Of a stretch of 64,000 nt of DNA, positions 30,081 to 40,113 are shown in pieces. Position 1 is the first letter of the stretch. Each line of letters starts with the position of its first letter. The position numbers and the translations under genes were made by a program. The notes beneath the pieces were generated by a model. The model was given only the letters and a program-made list of their open reading frames with translations, had not been told where the DNA came from and did not search any database. The stretch covers positions 16,524,204 to 16,588,203 of the forward strand of contig CM064681.1 of NCBI GenBank assembly GCA_032717465.1, written 5' to 3'. The stretch is from Coenobita brevimanus. Lineage: Eukaryota > Arthropoda > Malacostraca > Decapoda > Coenobitidae.

Positions 30081-31888
30081 GTGTAGATGAGATGTGGGAG
30101 GATGTGAACAAAGTTTTGCATGAGACTGCTGAATGTACGATTGGAAGGAGACATAGATTCAGGAGAAAGAAATGGATATCAGAGGAAACGTGGGATATGA
30201 TAAAAAAGAGAGGTGAGGCTAAATTGAGGAGTGAGATGCAATGCGTTGGTGAACGAGAGATTGAATTAGCAAGAGCTGCGTACTGGAGTTTGAATTCAGA
30301 AGTAAGAAGGTTAGCTAGGAGAGATAAAAGAAGATGTGTGGATGAAAAGGTTGCAGAGACTGAAATCCTAATAAACAAAAATGATGGACAGAGTCAAAGA
30401 ATAGCATGTGAATCGATTAGAGAACTGAGTGGTAATGCAGGTAAACGCAAGGAAATACCAATTAGAGACAGGGAAGGAAATTTATTGACCAAAGATGGAG
30501 ATATTAAAAATAGATGGAAAGAGCATTTTGAGACAGTTCTTAATAGACCAATACCACCAGAAGAGGATATACCGTCTGCTCAGGAAGATTTAAATATAGA
30601 AACAGGAGAGTTGAGGCTTGCAGAAGTGGAGAAAGCAGTAAAACAGTTAAAGAATAATAAGGCACCAGGGGAGGATGGTTTATTTCCGGAAATGTTTAAA
30701 GTGGAGGGGGATAGATTAATAATGATCTTGACCAAGCTATTCAATAAGATATGGGTGACGGGGTTACTACCATCAGTTTGGAAGAATGGTGTAATTGTTA
30801 AAGTTCCGAAGAAAGGAGACCTGAGTAAATGTGGTAATTGGAGGGGAATCTCTTTGTCACCGATAGCTTTGAAAGTTTTCAGTAGAGTGTTGTTAAATAG
30901 GTTGGAGCCGGTGGTTGAGGGTATTCTGAGGGATGAACAGGCTGGTTTTAGAAAGGGACGTGGTTGCAATGATCAGATCTTTATAGTTAAGCATTTGATG
31001 CAGCAAGTTAATGAAATGAGAGTACCGTTAAGTCTTTGTTTTGTTGATTTTGAAAAGGCTTTGGATAGTGTTTCGAGAGAGTCTATGGGGAAGATCATGA
31101 GACATTATGGAATACCAGAGGAGTTTGTGAGGGTCATTATGAACATGCATGAGGACACATTTTGTAAAGTGATGGTTGATGGTTCTCTGAGTGATTCGTT
31201 TGAAGTCAAGTCCGGAGTAATTCAAGGTGGTGTTCTATCGCCTTTACTATTTATATTGGTCATTGATTACATTATGAAACGTGTTGGAACAGAAACCGGT
31301 GCAGGTATACTTTGGGGAGAGAACAGGAAACTTTTGGATTTAGATTATGCAGATGATATAGTTTTGATTTGTGATGGGCCAGAAGAGATGCAGAGAGTGT
31401 TGGACTGTTTGGTGAGTGAAGGTCGCAAGGTGGGTTTGGTTATTAATTGTGGAAAAACTGAAATAATCAATATGAATATGGAAAATGCGCAGGAATGTGT
31501 AATTGGAGGTATGGTTGTAAAGCAAGTTGATAGGTTTAAATATTTAGGTACTTATTTAGCCAAGGATGGTTCTTTGAACTTTGAATTCGAGGAAAGGTTA
31601 AAGAAGGCTAATCAGGCAATGGGAATGCTTAAAAATATTTGGAATAATAACAATTTCTCTGTGCATACAAAAATCAAACTTTATAAGGTAATGGTTAGGA
31701 GTATCTTAATTTATGGACACGAGTCTTGGTACAGCACAGTGACTATGGAAAATAAATTCTTGGTGTTTGAAAATAAAGCACTTAGAAGAATATTAGGAGT
31801 TAAGTGGTGGGAAAGGATACCAAATAGTAGAATTAGAGAAATAACGGGAGTGCAGCCGATCGATGAATATGTTAGATTCTCACGATAG
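30077..31888 (+). pseudogene. RTE-E reverse transcriptase with private nonsense codon
   Basis: 603 residues identical in layout to 13161-15206 (EQAGFRKGRG, FVDFEKALDS, IQGGVLSP, YADDIVLI). A TGG to TAG change at 31886-31888 removes the WKWLGHVYRR C-terminal region, which continues in the same frame to 32122. The copy 1 twin lacks this stop, so the mutation came after the tandem duplication (or is a sequencing or allelic difference). Confidence 0.85.
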
Positions 31889-31903
31889 AAGTGGCTAGGA
31901 CAT

Positions 31904-32122
31904 GTGTATAGGAGACAGGGAATAGTACGAGGTACACCAGGGTGGGTGGCACCTGGTAGGAGAGGTAGAGGAAGGCCAAAAGAGACGTGGGTGAGGACAA
32001 TGAGACGGGAAGCTGGAGATGAGTGTTGGGGAGATCTTGAGGAGTTAGCACAAGATAGGATGTGGTGGTGTGAGTTCATCGAGGCCCTATGCATCCCCGA
32101 GGGTGCCACAGGAAATGATTGA
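31904..32122 (+). pseudogene. RTE-E RT, C-terminal remnant after the TAG
   Basis: In-frame continuation beyond the stop: YRRQGIVRGTPGWVAPG, GRGRPKETW, ending GATGND and then the GATT tail. Confidence 0.8.
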
Positions 32123-32248
32123 TTGATTGATATATATATATATATATATGTATATGTATATATGTGTATATATATATGTATATGTATAGGTATATATAGA
32201 TATATATATATATTTATTGTTACATCTATCTATCTATCTATCTATATG
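32123..32248. repeat. RTE-E tail, interrupted (AT)n, (ATCT)n
   Basis: GATTGATTGAT tail, an AT tract interrupted by GT bases (unlike the pure tract in copy 1), then the ATCT tract of RTE-A. Confidence 0.9.
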
Positions 32249-33600
32249 CCTAGGCTGCTTCCTCCAAGGAAAGGGAGGTAGCCGAGACAGGACGACACAC
32301 TCCCAATTTACTCATCCATTCAAACACATTCATTCGCATCTTAGCCCCAAGGGGAGAACAGACAGATCCTCACCGCACCACACCGCACAAGGGTCAACTG
32401 GGCAATGCAATCAGTGACATCCGCAGCAGGGCCCGACAGCAGAGCTGGTTTACCCCTGCCACATCATAACAGACCCATCCCCTTACCCGCACCTGACCTG
32501 ACTAGCTGATCAGACCAAATGCGGGAGAATATCCCCTCAGGGCTGTGTCATCACTTATTCATTCACAATTTCTCTCCATTTATTTCTGTCACACACAGCC
32601 ACTCTTCCTTGCTCAACAGACATCCCTCTCTCATCCAGTGCTCTCTTCACACTGTCCATCCATCCTATTCGTGGTCTTCCTCTCAGCCTTACACCTCTCA
32701 CATCAGATCTAGTTATTTTTTTCACCAATCGCTCATTATCCATTCTCTCCATGTGCCCAGACCATCGCAACACCCTCTGCTCAACTCTACCAGCCATCTC
32801 TCGAACAACTCCAGTTCTCCTTCGCACTTCATCATTTCACACTCGATCCATACACGTCACTCCACACATACTCCTCAGACACCTCATCTCCATTACATTC
32901 AAACTTTTCCTCTCTACTACACCCATATTCCATGTTTCAGCCCCATATAACCCAGTCGGTACCACAACACCCTCATACAACCTTCTCTTTACATCCAATT
33001 CTAAGCGAACGACATCTAAACACTTTTTTCATTCCTCCCAGCACCTTTCCTACTTCATTTATTCTAAACTTTACTTCTGCATCTATTCTTCCATCCACAG
33101 CAACATGTGACCCTAGATATTTAAAACACTCTACCTCCTCAAGCAACTCACCATTCAAAACTATATTCATCCCCCTACCATCTACCAACCTCGTACACTT
33201 CATCACTTTACTCTTATTCTCATTTACTTTCAATTTCCTCCTTTCACACACCCTTCCAAACTCCTCTGCCAACTGTCTCAATCTCTCCTCTGAATCAGCC
33301 ACCAGTGCAGTATCATCTGCAAACAGCAGCTGCTTCAGATTCCACTCTCCACCATCAACATTCACCAGACTCAGACCTCCACCTAAAACTCTTGAATTCA
33401 CCTCTCTTACAACACCATCGATGTAAATATTAAACAACCAAGGCGACCTCACACATCCCTGTCGCAGCCCCACTCTCACAGGAAACCAGTCACTCACAGC
33501 ATTTCCCACTCATTCACACACTCTACTATTTACATAAAAATTTTTCACCCCTTTTAGTAACCTACCATCAAGTCCATACAATCTTAAAACAGTCCACAAA
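32249..33600 (-). pseudogene. RTE-A 3' part, cut by the gypsy element
   Basis: Minus strand. Continues beyond the unit boundary at 32980 without a break in homology. The frame at 33509-32973 reads [29 protein letters not shown] (FADD), RRKLKVNENKSKVMK and [11 protein letters not shown]; the frame at 32827-32555 is the C-terminus. A frameshift separates them near 32990. It ends at 33600, where the gypsy LTR begins; the intact RTE-A at 41453 continues further. Confidence 0.85.
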
Positions 33601-34420
33601 GCCTATGATTTCATCATCCTTTGTATAATTCTAACGTACAGTATGCTGCGTGTTTGATCACGATTCGCCTCGTGGCTTCCATAGTGACCAGGCTTGCGTG
33701 TTCTACCTCACTCCCCCCTTCTCCCCCTTATAGTAGAGTAAGTCGTTCTTTCTGTTGTTCAGAGCAGGATTGTCAACTCTTTGTCCCCTATGGCTTCATT
33801 TGCGCGTCCTTCTTACAAGTTGAATCAAGCTCTGCCAGCCCCTATATAATGAGCTCAGTCCCTGCATTAATTGCCACTTAGATCTACTCCTCATTTTGTT
33901 CACATCTCTGTCCTCCCCTGTATAGTGTATTATTATTTTTGTGAGTGCTCAGGAAGTCTCCAGCCATCTAGCTGCTGTTTAATTTGAGTATAAGTGTTAT
34001 TACCATTTTTCTTGTACTGTGTAGCCTGGGGCGTTGATTTGTAGGCCTGGTAAGGTTTTTGTGATTCATGTAAAGTTTTTGATGTCAGCCAGTATTAGTA
34101 ATATATTGTATCTGTAATAATATTATATCTTACTTTAACTGAGCATTATTTGGTTCTCTCATTTATCAGGGCTGACTTAGATAAATTTGCTCTTGCTAAA
34201 TTCATGTTAATAGAGGCTACTGCAGTTAACCATATATTTAACCTGTTTTTGCCATTACATTATCTTTATGAGTCCTGAATGTTTAGTTGTTAGTTTGTGC
34301 ATTAAACTTTAACTTGTAATTTTACCTAAGTCTTTTGTTTTGAACCTGGAACTTTGTGGGACAGTAGTGATTTTAGTATTCTCACCTGAAGTGTTCATTA
34401 TCTCTCTCTGTTCCGTAACA
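33601..34420 (+). repeat. 5' LTR (first 9 bases missing)
   Basis: Starts GCCTATGATTTC, corresponding to base 10 of the 3' LTR, and ends CTGTTCCGTAACA. It joins RTE-A over a shared AGCC. The region near 33834-33850 (CCCCTATATAATGAGC) contains a TATA-like box and could be the promoter. Two TG...CA-type ends are expected (TGTTAC/GTAACA), but only the right one remains here. Confidence 0.9.
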
Positions 34421-34426
34421 TAAATT

Positions 34427-34444
34427 TGGCGACCTCTTATCAGG
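34427..34444 (+). other. Primer binding site
   Basis: TGGCGACCTCTTATCAGG lies six bases after the LTR end and starts with TGG, as a tRNA-complementary primer site does. I cannot name the tRNA without a search. Confidence 0.6.
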
Positions 34445-34501
34445 ATATTCAGGATATTATCATAAGGATATTGCTTGATATTTTGTGACTGTGATTTATT
34501 C

Positions 34502-35305
34502 ATGATGTCTACTATTACTACTCTTGACGAAGCCAAAGATTTTTTGTCAAATGTGCAAACAGTGTGTCATGTAGAAAACAGAACAAAGAATGAACTTAAG
34601 CTTGTTGCTCAACAATTGGGAATTGCCGTTCTCTCTCATCATTCTAAAGATCAAATTGTTGACATGATTAATAAAAGCTTGTTTAATGTAACTCCTCCAG
34701 ATGAGCAAACGCAGATTGAAATAGCTAAGTTACAGCTAGCCCTGCAGGAGGCTCGTGCTAAGGAGGCTGAGTTTCAGGCTCGTGCTAAGGAGGCTGAGTT
34801 TCAGGCTCTTGCTAAGGAGGCTGAGTTTCAGGCAAATGCTAAGGAGGCTGAGTGTCAGGCTCGTATTCAGGAGGCACAGGCACAGGCTCAGGCACAAGTT
34901 GAACTTGCTAGGATTCAGGCAGACCATGAGTATCGCATGAAACAAGGTGGAACTGGATCATCTAGCTCTGATGATTTTGATGTGGCTAAAAATGTTAAAC
35001 TTGTCCCTCCTTTTAATGAATCTGATTTAACAAAGTATTTTCAGTTGTTAGAGAGGGTAGCTACAGATTTTAATAGGCCCAAAAAGTATTGGCCAGTACT
35101 CCTACAGAGTGTTCTCACCGGTAAAGCTCAAGTAACTTATGCATCTTTGCCTCAGGATCAATCTGATAATTATGATGTAGTTAACAGCTTGATTCTTAAG
35201 GCCTATGAGCTTGTTCCTGAAGCCTATAGAGTAAAATTTAGGACAACTTATAAGCAAGATAAGCAGTCCCATGTTGAGTATGCAAAAATCAAGAAGATCT
35301 GTTAG
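34502..35305 (+). pseudogene. gag: gag, N-terminal part (capsid), ends at a frameshift
   Basis: Starts at ATG ATG (34502/34505), 82 bp after the LTR. Residues 1-75 contain a SAP-like segment (KNELKLVAQQLGIAVLSHHS). Then follows a highly charged coiled coil built of 9-residue repeats (ARAKEAEFQ, four copies), then a capsid-like region (KLVPPFNESDLTKYFQLLERVA, FNRPKKYWPVLLQSVLTGKA). Near 35285-35296 the frame shifts by one base, and the reading continues as EDLLEQWLNSK in the next frame. A canonical slippery heptamer is not visible, so I take it as a disabling indel and not programmed frameshifting. Confidence 0.85.
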
Positions 35306-37839
35306 AGCAGTGGTTAAATTCTAAGAATGTAAATTCTGATTTTGATAAATTTAAGCAGATGATTTTGCTGGAGGACTTCAAAATGTGTATTAATAAAGAT
35401 GTAAGACTATATCTTGATGAGAAAAGAATAGATAATTTGTCTGATGCTGCAGTTTTAGCTGATGAATATGTTCTCACTCACAAGAGATATTCTAAAGAAA
35501 AAAGGAAAGCTGAGAGTAAGTACGAATACGTTGCCTCTACTCAGAGTACAGGTAACAGGAAAGAGAATAAAGTTGATGTTTCTCAGGAAGTAAATACCAG
35601 CTCCACCTCTAGATTTCAGAAAAGTAAATGTACTCATTGTAGTAAGCTTGGTCATACTACGGAGAAATGTTTCAGGAGACAGCGTGATGTAAACAAAAAG
35701 GAGTCTTTAAATATTCAGTCAATTGGTCTAGTGTCCACCCTTGAGAGTTCCCAGAATTCTTTAACCGAGTTAATTGAACCTGCTTTGAGGGGTAAATTAA
35801 ATTCTCATGATGGAGCTCCTCTTTTGAGCATTAACGTGGGTGACACTCTCAAGAGTTCATGTGCTAATTTCCTGTCTGATGGTTTTGTCAGTCCTCTGGA
35901 CAATAATGACAGGAAATCAGTTAAAATATATCGAGATACAGGTGCTTGCCAATCCCTTATGCTGACCAGTGTTCTAGGCTCTAATGTTAATTCCTCTGAT
36001 GAAGCTGTAATCTTACAAGGTGTAGGGAATAATTACTTCTCTGTCCCTCTGTGCAGAGTGAATTTAGAGTCTGGTTTTGTTAATGGTTCCGTTATGGTTG
36101 GGTTGGTTGAGACACTCCCAATGTCAGGTGTAACTTTCTTACTTGGAAATGATGTTGGAGGAAGTCAAGTGTGTCCAGCTCCTCAGTTGTCTAGTGAACC
36201 AGTGACTGCGACCCAGGATTGTGATATCCCTGAGGTGTTCTCTGCATGTGCTGTCACTAGGGCTAAGTCTGAATTTACTGGTGACTTAGTGGATAATGAT
36301 GATGATGATGTTATCCTAGCTGACACTTTTCTTGCTAATTTGGACCACTCACCAGATGAGGCAGTACCCAGTAGTGTTGATAATTTGTCTCGTCAAGAGT
36401 TGGTTGAGTTGCAGGTTGCTGACCCTGAGTTGAAAGGTCTAGCTAACTCTGCTTGCAGTGAGGAAGAGTCAGCTGGTGCTTCTACCTGTTATTATATAAA
36501 GTCAGGAATACTTATGAGGAAGTGGAGACCCCCAGCAGCATCAGCCGACTGTGAATGGGAGGTTGTACATCAAGTTATCATCCCTCGTGTTTGTAGGCAG
36601 GATATCATTAGAGTGGCTCATGATTCCAGTTTGGCAGGACACCTTGGAATGAGGAAGACTGTGGCACGCATTTTGAAACACTTCTTCTGGCCAGGTATCT
36701 TCAGGGATGTTTCCTGGTATTGTAAGTCTTGTCACACCTGTCAAGTTGTTGGGAATTGTAATCAGACCGAAAAGGTTGCACCTCTAGTTCCCATTCCTCC
36801 TTTTGAGGCGCCATTCACCCGTGTGTTGGTGGATATTGTGGGCCCTCTTCCTAAGACTTCTTCAGGATTTTCTTATGTGTTGACCCTGATTGATATGGCT
36901 ACTCGTTATCCTGAAGGTATTCCACTTAGAAATATCTCAGCAAAGAACGTGGTTAAGGAAATGCTAGGGTTCTTCAGAAAGTTTGGTCTGCCCAAGGAGG
37001 TACAGTCAGACCGGGGAAGTAATTTCATGTCAAATGTTTTCAAGCAGTCTCTGAAAGAGTTGGGCATCACCCAGATCACGTCTTCAGCTTACCATCCCCA
37101 GACCCAAGGAGCGTTGGAGAGATATCATCAAACACTCAAATCGATGCTCAGGAAATACTGCTTGGAACATCAGAAAGACTGGGATAAAGGTCTTCCATTC
37201 GTTGTATTTGCCGCAAGAGAATCTCCAAATGAATCACTGGGCTTCTCACCCTTTGAACTACTGTTTCGCCATGAAGTAAGAGGACCCCTTAAGCTACTCA
37301 AGGAATGCTGGCTGTCGGAGGAAGATGACGTCAACCTGCTGGAGTATGCGATGAAGTTCAAAGAACGGCTGTCCACTGCTTTACAGCTGGTGAGAGAGAA
37401 TTTAGGAGCTGCTCAGGAGAAGATGAAGACTTGGTATGATAAGAAGTCCAGGTTACGCCACTTTCAGCCAGGAGATCAGGTTTTGATTCTGCTACCGGTG
37501 CATGGGCAACCTCTTCAAGCCAAGTTTAGTGGTCCTTATTTCGTGGAGAAGAAACTCAGTGATGTCAACTATGTCATCGCCACATCAGATCGTAGAAAGA
37601 ACAAGCAACTTTGTCACATCAACATGCTAAAGTTATATCACAGGCGGGACGAAAATAACCCAGTCTGCACTGTAGCTGTTCCACCCGAGTCTGCAAGTGA
37701 AGTTCTCCCATGCAGCATGAGCCTGAGTGATAGTTTGGGGAAGAATCCTGATATCATGAATGATCTCCAGACTAAGCTTTCTCATCTAGCTCCCGAGGAA
37801 AGGCAGGAGTTTTCGGCATTACTGCAGGAGTACCCGTAA
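35281..37839 (+). CDS. pol: gag C-terminus - protease - integrase polyprotein
   Basis: One frame, counting residues from the Met at 35359. Residues 91-104 are a CX2CX4HX4C zinc knuckle (CTHCSKLGHTTEKC). Residues 193-196 are DTGA, the aspartic protease active site. From about 340 the integrase begins: H421, H428, C455, C458 form the HHCC zinc finger, and D492, D551, E587 form the DDE catalytic triad with the standard 35-residue D-E spacing. After it comes a GPY/F-type C-terminal region (AKFSGPYFVEKKL, about residue 715). No RT lies between protease and integrase. The frame ends in TAA at 37837-37839, and the RT follows in the same frame. Confidence 0.92.
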   Translation, partial: CKNQEDLLEQWLNSKNVNSDFDKFKQMILLEDFKMCINKDVRLYLDEKRIDNLSDAAVLADEYVLTHKRYSKEKRKAESKYEYVASTQSTGNRKENKVDVSQEVNTSSTSRFQKSKCTHCSKLGHTTEKCFRRQRDVNKKESLNIQSIGLVSTLESSQNSLTELIEPALRGKLNSHDGAPLLSINVGDTLKSSCANFLSDGFVSPLDNNDRKSVKIYRDTGACQSLMLTSVLGSNVNSSDEAVILQGVGNNYFSVPLCRVNLESGFVNGSVMVGLVETLPMSGVTFLLGNDVGGSQVCPAPQLSSEPVTATQDCDIPEVFSACAVTRAKSEFTGDLVDNDDDDVILADTFLANLDHSPDEAVPSSVDNLSRQELVELQVADPELKGLANSACSEEESAGASTCYYIKSGILMRKWRPPAASADCEWEVVHQVIIPRVCRQDIIRVAHDSSLAGHLGMRKTVARILKHFFWPGIFRDVSWYCKSCHTCQVVGNCNQTEKVAPLVPIPPFEAPFTRVLVDIVGPLPKTSSGFSYVLTLIDMATRYPEGIPLRNISAKNVVKEMLGFFRKFGLPKEVQSDRGSNFMSNVFKQSLKELGITQITSSAYHPQTQGALERYHQTLKSMLRKYCLEHQKDWDKGLPFVVFAARESPNESLGFSPFELLFRHEVRGPLKLLKECWLSEEDDVNLLEYAMKFKERLSTALQLVRENLGAAQEKMKTWYDKKSRLRHFQPGDQVLILLPVHGQPLQAKFSGPYFVEKKLSDVNYVIATSDRRKNKQLCHINMLKLYHRRDENNPVCTVAVPPESASEVLPCSMSLSDSLGKNPDIMNDLQTKLSHLAPEERQEFSALLQEYP

Positions 37840-39159
37840 GTGTTCCGTGCCACTACAGGAAGAACCACTGTGTTGATGCATGATGTCGATGTTGGAGACG
37901 CAAAGCCAATTAAACTGCCTCCTTACCGTGTGAACCCAGTGAAAGTTCCTCTCATCCAGAAGAAGCTTGGCTACCTGTTGGACCACAAGATGACTGAGCC
38001 CTGTCAGAGCGAGTGGAGTTCTCCTGTCACTCTAGTCCCTAAGCCAGGTGGGCCACAGCGGCTTTGCATTGACTACAGACGTGTTAATCAGATAACCAGA
38101 ACAGACACTTACCCTCTCCCTCACGTGGAAGATTGCATAGACAAGATCGGAAAGGCTAGGTACATAAGTAAGTTTGATTTGTTAAAGGGATACTGGCAAG
38201 TACCTATGACTGATCGTGCTAGGGAGATCTCATGTTTTGTAACACTAGGAAAGACTTTTGCATGTTCTGTAATGCCATATGGTATGAAGAATGCACCAGC
38301 CACTTTTCAGAAGCTCATGAATGTTGTAACAGAGGGTTTGGCAGGATGTGTTGTTTATATTGATGACGTATTAATCTTCAGTGACAACTGGAAAGATCAC
38401 CTATGCCATGTCAGTAAATTTCTTGAGCGTTTGGTTCAGGCTAATCTTGTAGCTAATTTATCAAAGTGTGAGTTTGGTCAAGCTAAAGTTCAGTACCTTG
38501 GGTACATAAGTGGTGATGGACACATTGCACCACCAGGAGCTAAGGTTCAGATTATAAGTAATCTTCCCAGACCTAAAAGTAGGAAAGAGCTACAAAGATT
38601 TCTGGGAATGGTAGGTTATTACAGGAGAATTGTTCTTAACTTTTCAATTCTTGTATCACCACTTACAGACCTACTGAAAAAGGGAGTTAAATTTGTCTGG
38701 ACCAATAACTGTGAATCCTCTTTCAGTAAACTTACAGCTATCCTATTAAGTCAGCTCTTGCTCGCTACTCCAAATTTTGCTAAGCCTTTTAAGATGGCTG
38801 TTGATGCAAGTGATACAGGAGCTGGGGCTGATTTGCTGCAAGAGGATGATCAGGGTATTGAACATCCTGTATCTTATTACAGTAAGAAGTTCACTCCACC
38901 TCAAAAGAACTACTCAACTATTAAGAAAGAGCTTTTGGCCTTGATTTTGGGTTTACAGCATTTTTCATTTTATTTGTGCTCTGGTTTTGACCCCATAGTC
39001 ATTTATACTGATCATAATCCACTGAAATTCCTTAGTAAGTGTAAAGATAAAAATCAAAGATTGACAAGATGGAGTCTACTTCTTCAGAAGTATTCATTAG
39101 ACATACAAAATGTCAAGGGGAAAGAAAATGTTATTGCAGATTGCTTATCTAGACTTTAG
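37840..39159 (+). CDS. pol: reverse transcriptase - RNase H
   Basis: 439 residues in the same frame as the integrase ORF, separated by one stop codon. RT: LDHKMTEPCQSEWSSPVTLV, LCIDYRRVN, KFDLLKGYWQVP (palm Asp), MPYGMKNAPATFQ and YIDDVLIFSD at residue 173 (38356). The RNase H domain follows: AVDASDTGAGADLL, YSKKFTPPQKNYSTIKKEL, IYTDHNPLKFL and GKENVIADCLSRL at the end. The stop is 60 bases before the 3' LTR, so RNase H is the last domain of the element. Confidence 0.92.
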   Translation: MFRATTGRTTVLMHDVDVGDAKPIKLPPYRVNPVKVPLIQKKLGYLLDHKMTEPCQSEWSSPVTLVPKPGGPQRLCIDYRRVNQITRTDTYPLPHVEDCIDKIGKARYISKFDLLKGYWQVPMTDRAREISCFVTLGKTFACSVMPYGMKNAPATFQKLMNVVTEGLAGCVVYIDDVLIFSDNWKDHLCHVSKFLERLVQANLVANLSKCEFGQAKVQYLGYISGDGHIAPPGAKVQIISNLPRPKSRKELQRFLGMVGYYRRIVLNFSILVSPLTDLLKKGVKFVWTNNCESSFSKLTAILLSQLLLATPNFAKPFKMAVDASDTGAGADLLQEDDQGIEHPVSYYSKKFTPPQKNYSTIKKELLALILGLQHFSFYLCSGFDPIVIYTDHNPLKFLSKCKDKNQRLTRWSLLLQKYSLDIQNVKGKENVIADCLSRL

Positions 39160-39211
39160 ACGGATTGTTTTAGAGTAATAAGAAATTTCCTTTGTAAATT
39201 TCTTTTTCTTT

Positions 39212-39220
39212 GTGGGGAGA
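39212..39220 (+). other. Polypurine tract
   Basis: GTGGGGAGA directly before the 3' LTR start TGTTAC; the expected plus-strand primer site. Confidence 0.75.
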
Positions 39221-40048
39221 TGTTACATAGCCTATGATTTCATCATCCTTTGTATAATTCTAACGTACAGTATGCTGCGTGTTTGATCACGATTCGCCTC
39301 ATGGCTTCCATAGTGACCAGGCTTGCGTATTCTACCTCACTCCCCCCTTCTCCCCCTTATAGTAGAGTAAGTCATTCTTTCTGTTGTTCAGAGCAGGATT
39401 GTCAACTCTTTGTCCCCTATGGCTTCATTTGCACGTCCTTCTTACAAGGTGAATCAAGCTCTGCAGGCCCCTATATAATGAGCTCAGTCTCTGCATTAAT
39501 TGCCACTTAGATCTACTCCTCATTTTGTTCACATCTCTGTCCTCCCCTGTATAGTGTATTATTATTTTTGTGAGTGCTCAGGAAGTCTCCAGCCATCTAG
39601 CTGCTGTATAATTTGAGTGTAAGTGTTATTACCATTTTTCTTGTACTGTGTAGCCTGGGGCGTTGATTCGTAGGCCTGGTAAGGTTTTTGTGATTCATGT
39701 AAAGTTTTTGATGTCAGCCAGTATTAGTAATATTTTGTATCTGTAATAATATATATCTTACTTTAACTGAGCATTATTCGGTTCTCTCATTTATCAGGGC
39801 TGACTTAGATAAATTTGCTCTTGCTAAATTCGTGTTAATAGAGGCTACTGCAGTTAACCATATATTGAACCTGTTTTTGCCATTACATTATCCTTATGAG
39901 TCTTCAATGTTTAGTTGTTAGTTTGTGCATTAAACTTTAACTTATAATTTTACCTAAGTCTTTTGTTTTGAACCTGGAACTTTGTGGGACAGTAGTGATT
40001 TTAGTATTCTCACTTGAAGTGTTCATTATCTCTCTCTGTTCCGTAACA
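39221..40048 (+). repeat. 3' LTR (828 bp)
   Basis: Complete LTR: TGTTACATAGCC to CTGTTCCGTAACA, with inverted ends TGTTAC/GTAACA. About 20 substitutions against the 5' LTR plus small indels. It is followed directly by an AT tract and not by a copy of the left flank. Confidence 0.92.
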
Positions 40049-40062
40049 ATATATATATATAT

Positions 40063-40110
<48 letters not shown>
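40049..40110. repeat. (AT)n microsatellite
   Basis: AT tract between the gypsy 3' LTR and the 3' end of RTE-A copy 3. Confidence 0.95.

Positions 40111-40113
<3 letters not shown>

Larger units (their letters stand above)
16041..32980. repeat. 16.9-kb tandem unit, copy 2 (complete)
   Basis: Complete second copy of the unit, about 16,940 bp. It begins inside RTE-B at the base where copy 1 breaks and ends inside RTE-A, which here continues uninterrupted past 32980. Private differences from copy 1 include a TAG stop in RTE-E at 31886-31888, one base fewer in an A-run of the plus-strand CR1 element near 26213, and different AT-tract lengths. Confidence 0.93.
33601..40048 (+). mobile_element. Ty3/gypsy element with integrase before RT (Gmr1-like)
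   Basis: 6.45-kb LTR element with LTRs of about 820-828 bp, a primer binding site, gag, pol and a polypurine tract. The pol order, read directly, is protease - integrase - RT - RNase H. Most Ty3/gypsy elements have integrase last; the Gmr1 clade (first described from Atlantic cod) is the known group with this inverted order. By eye the LTRs differ at about 20 positions (2-3%), so the insertion is fairly young but not recent. It has a gag frameshift and one stop between integrase and RT. The 5' LTR lacks its first 9 bases. Confidence 0.9.

Noticed and set aside
35285..35300. Programmed -1 frameshift site in gag
   Set aside because: The shift is in the direction needed, but the sequence has no canonical X XXY YYZ heptamer and lies inside the capsid-to-nucleocapsid part of gag, where most elements do not shift.
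37840..39159. RT/RNase H belonging to a second element inserted beside the integrase
   Set aside because: Same frame, one pair of LTRs, RNase H ends 60 bp before the polypurine tract, and no insertion borders in between.
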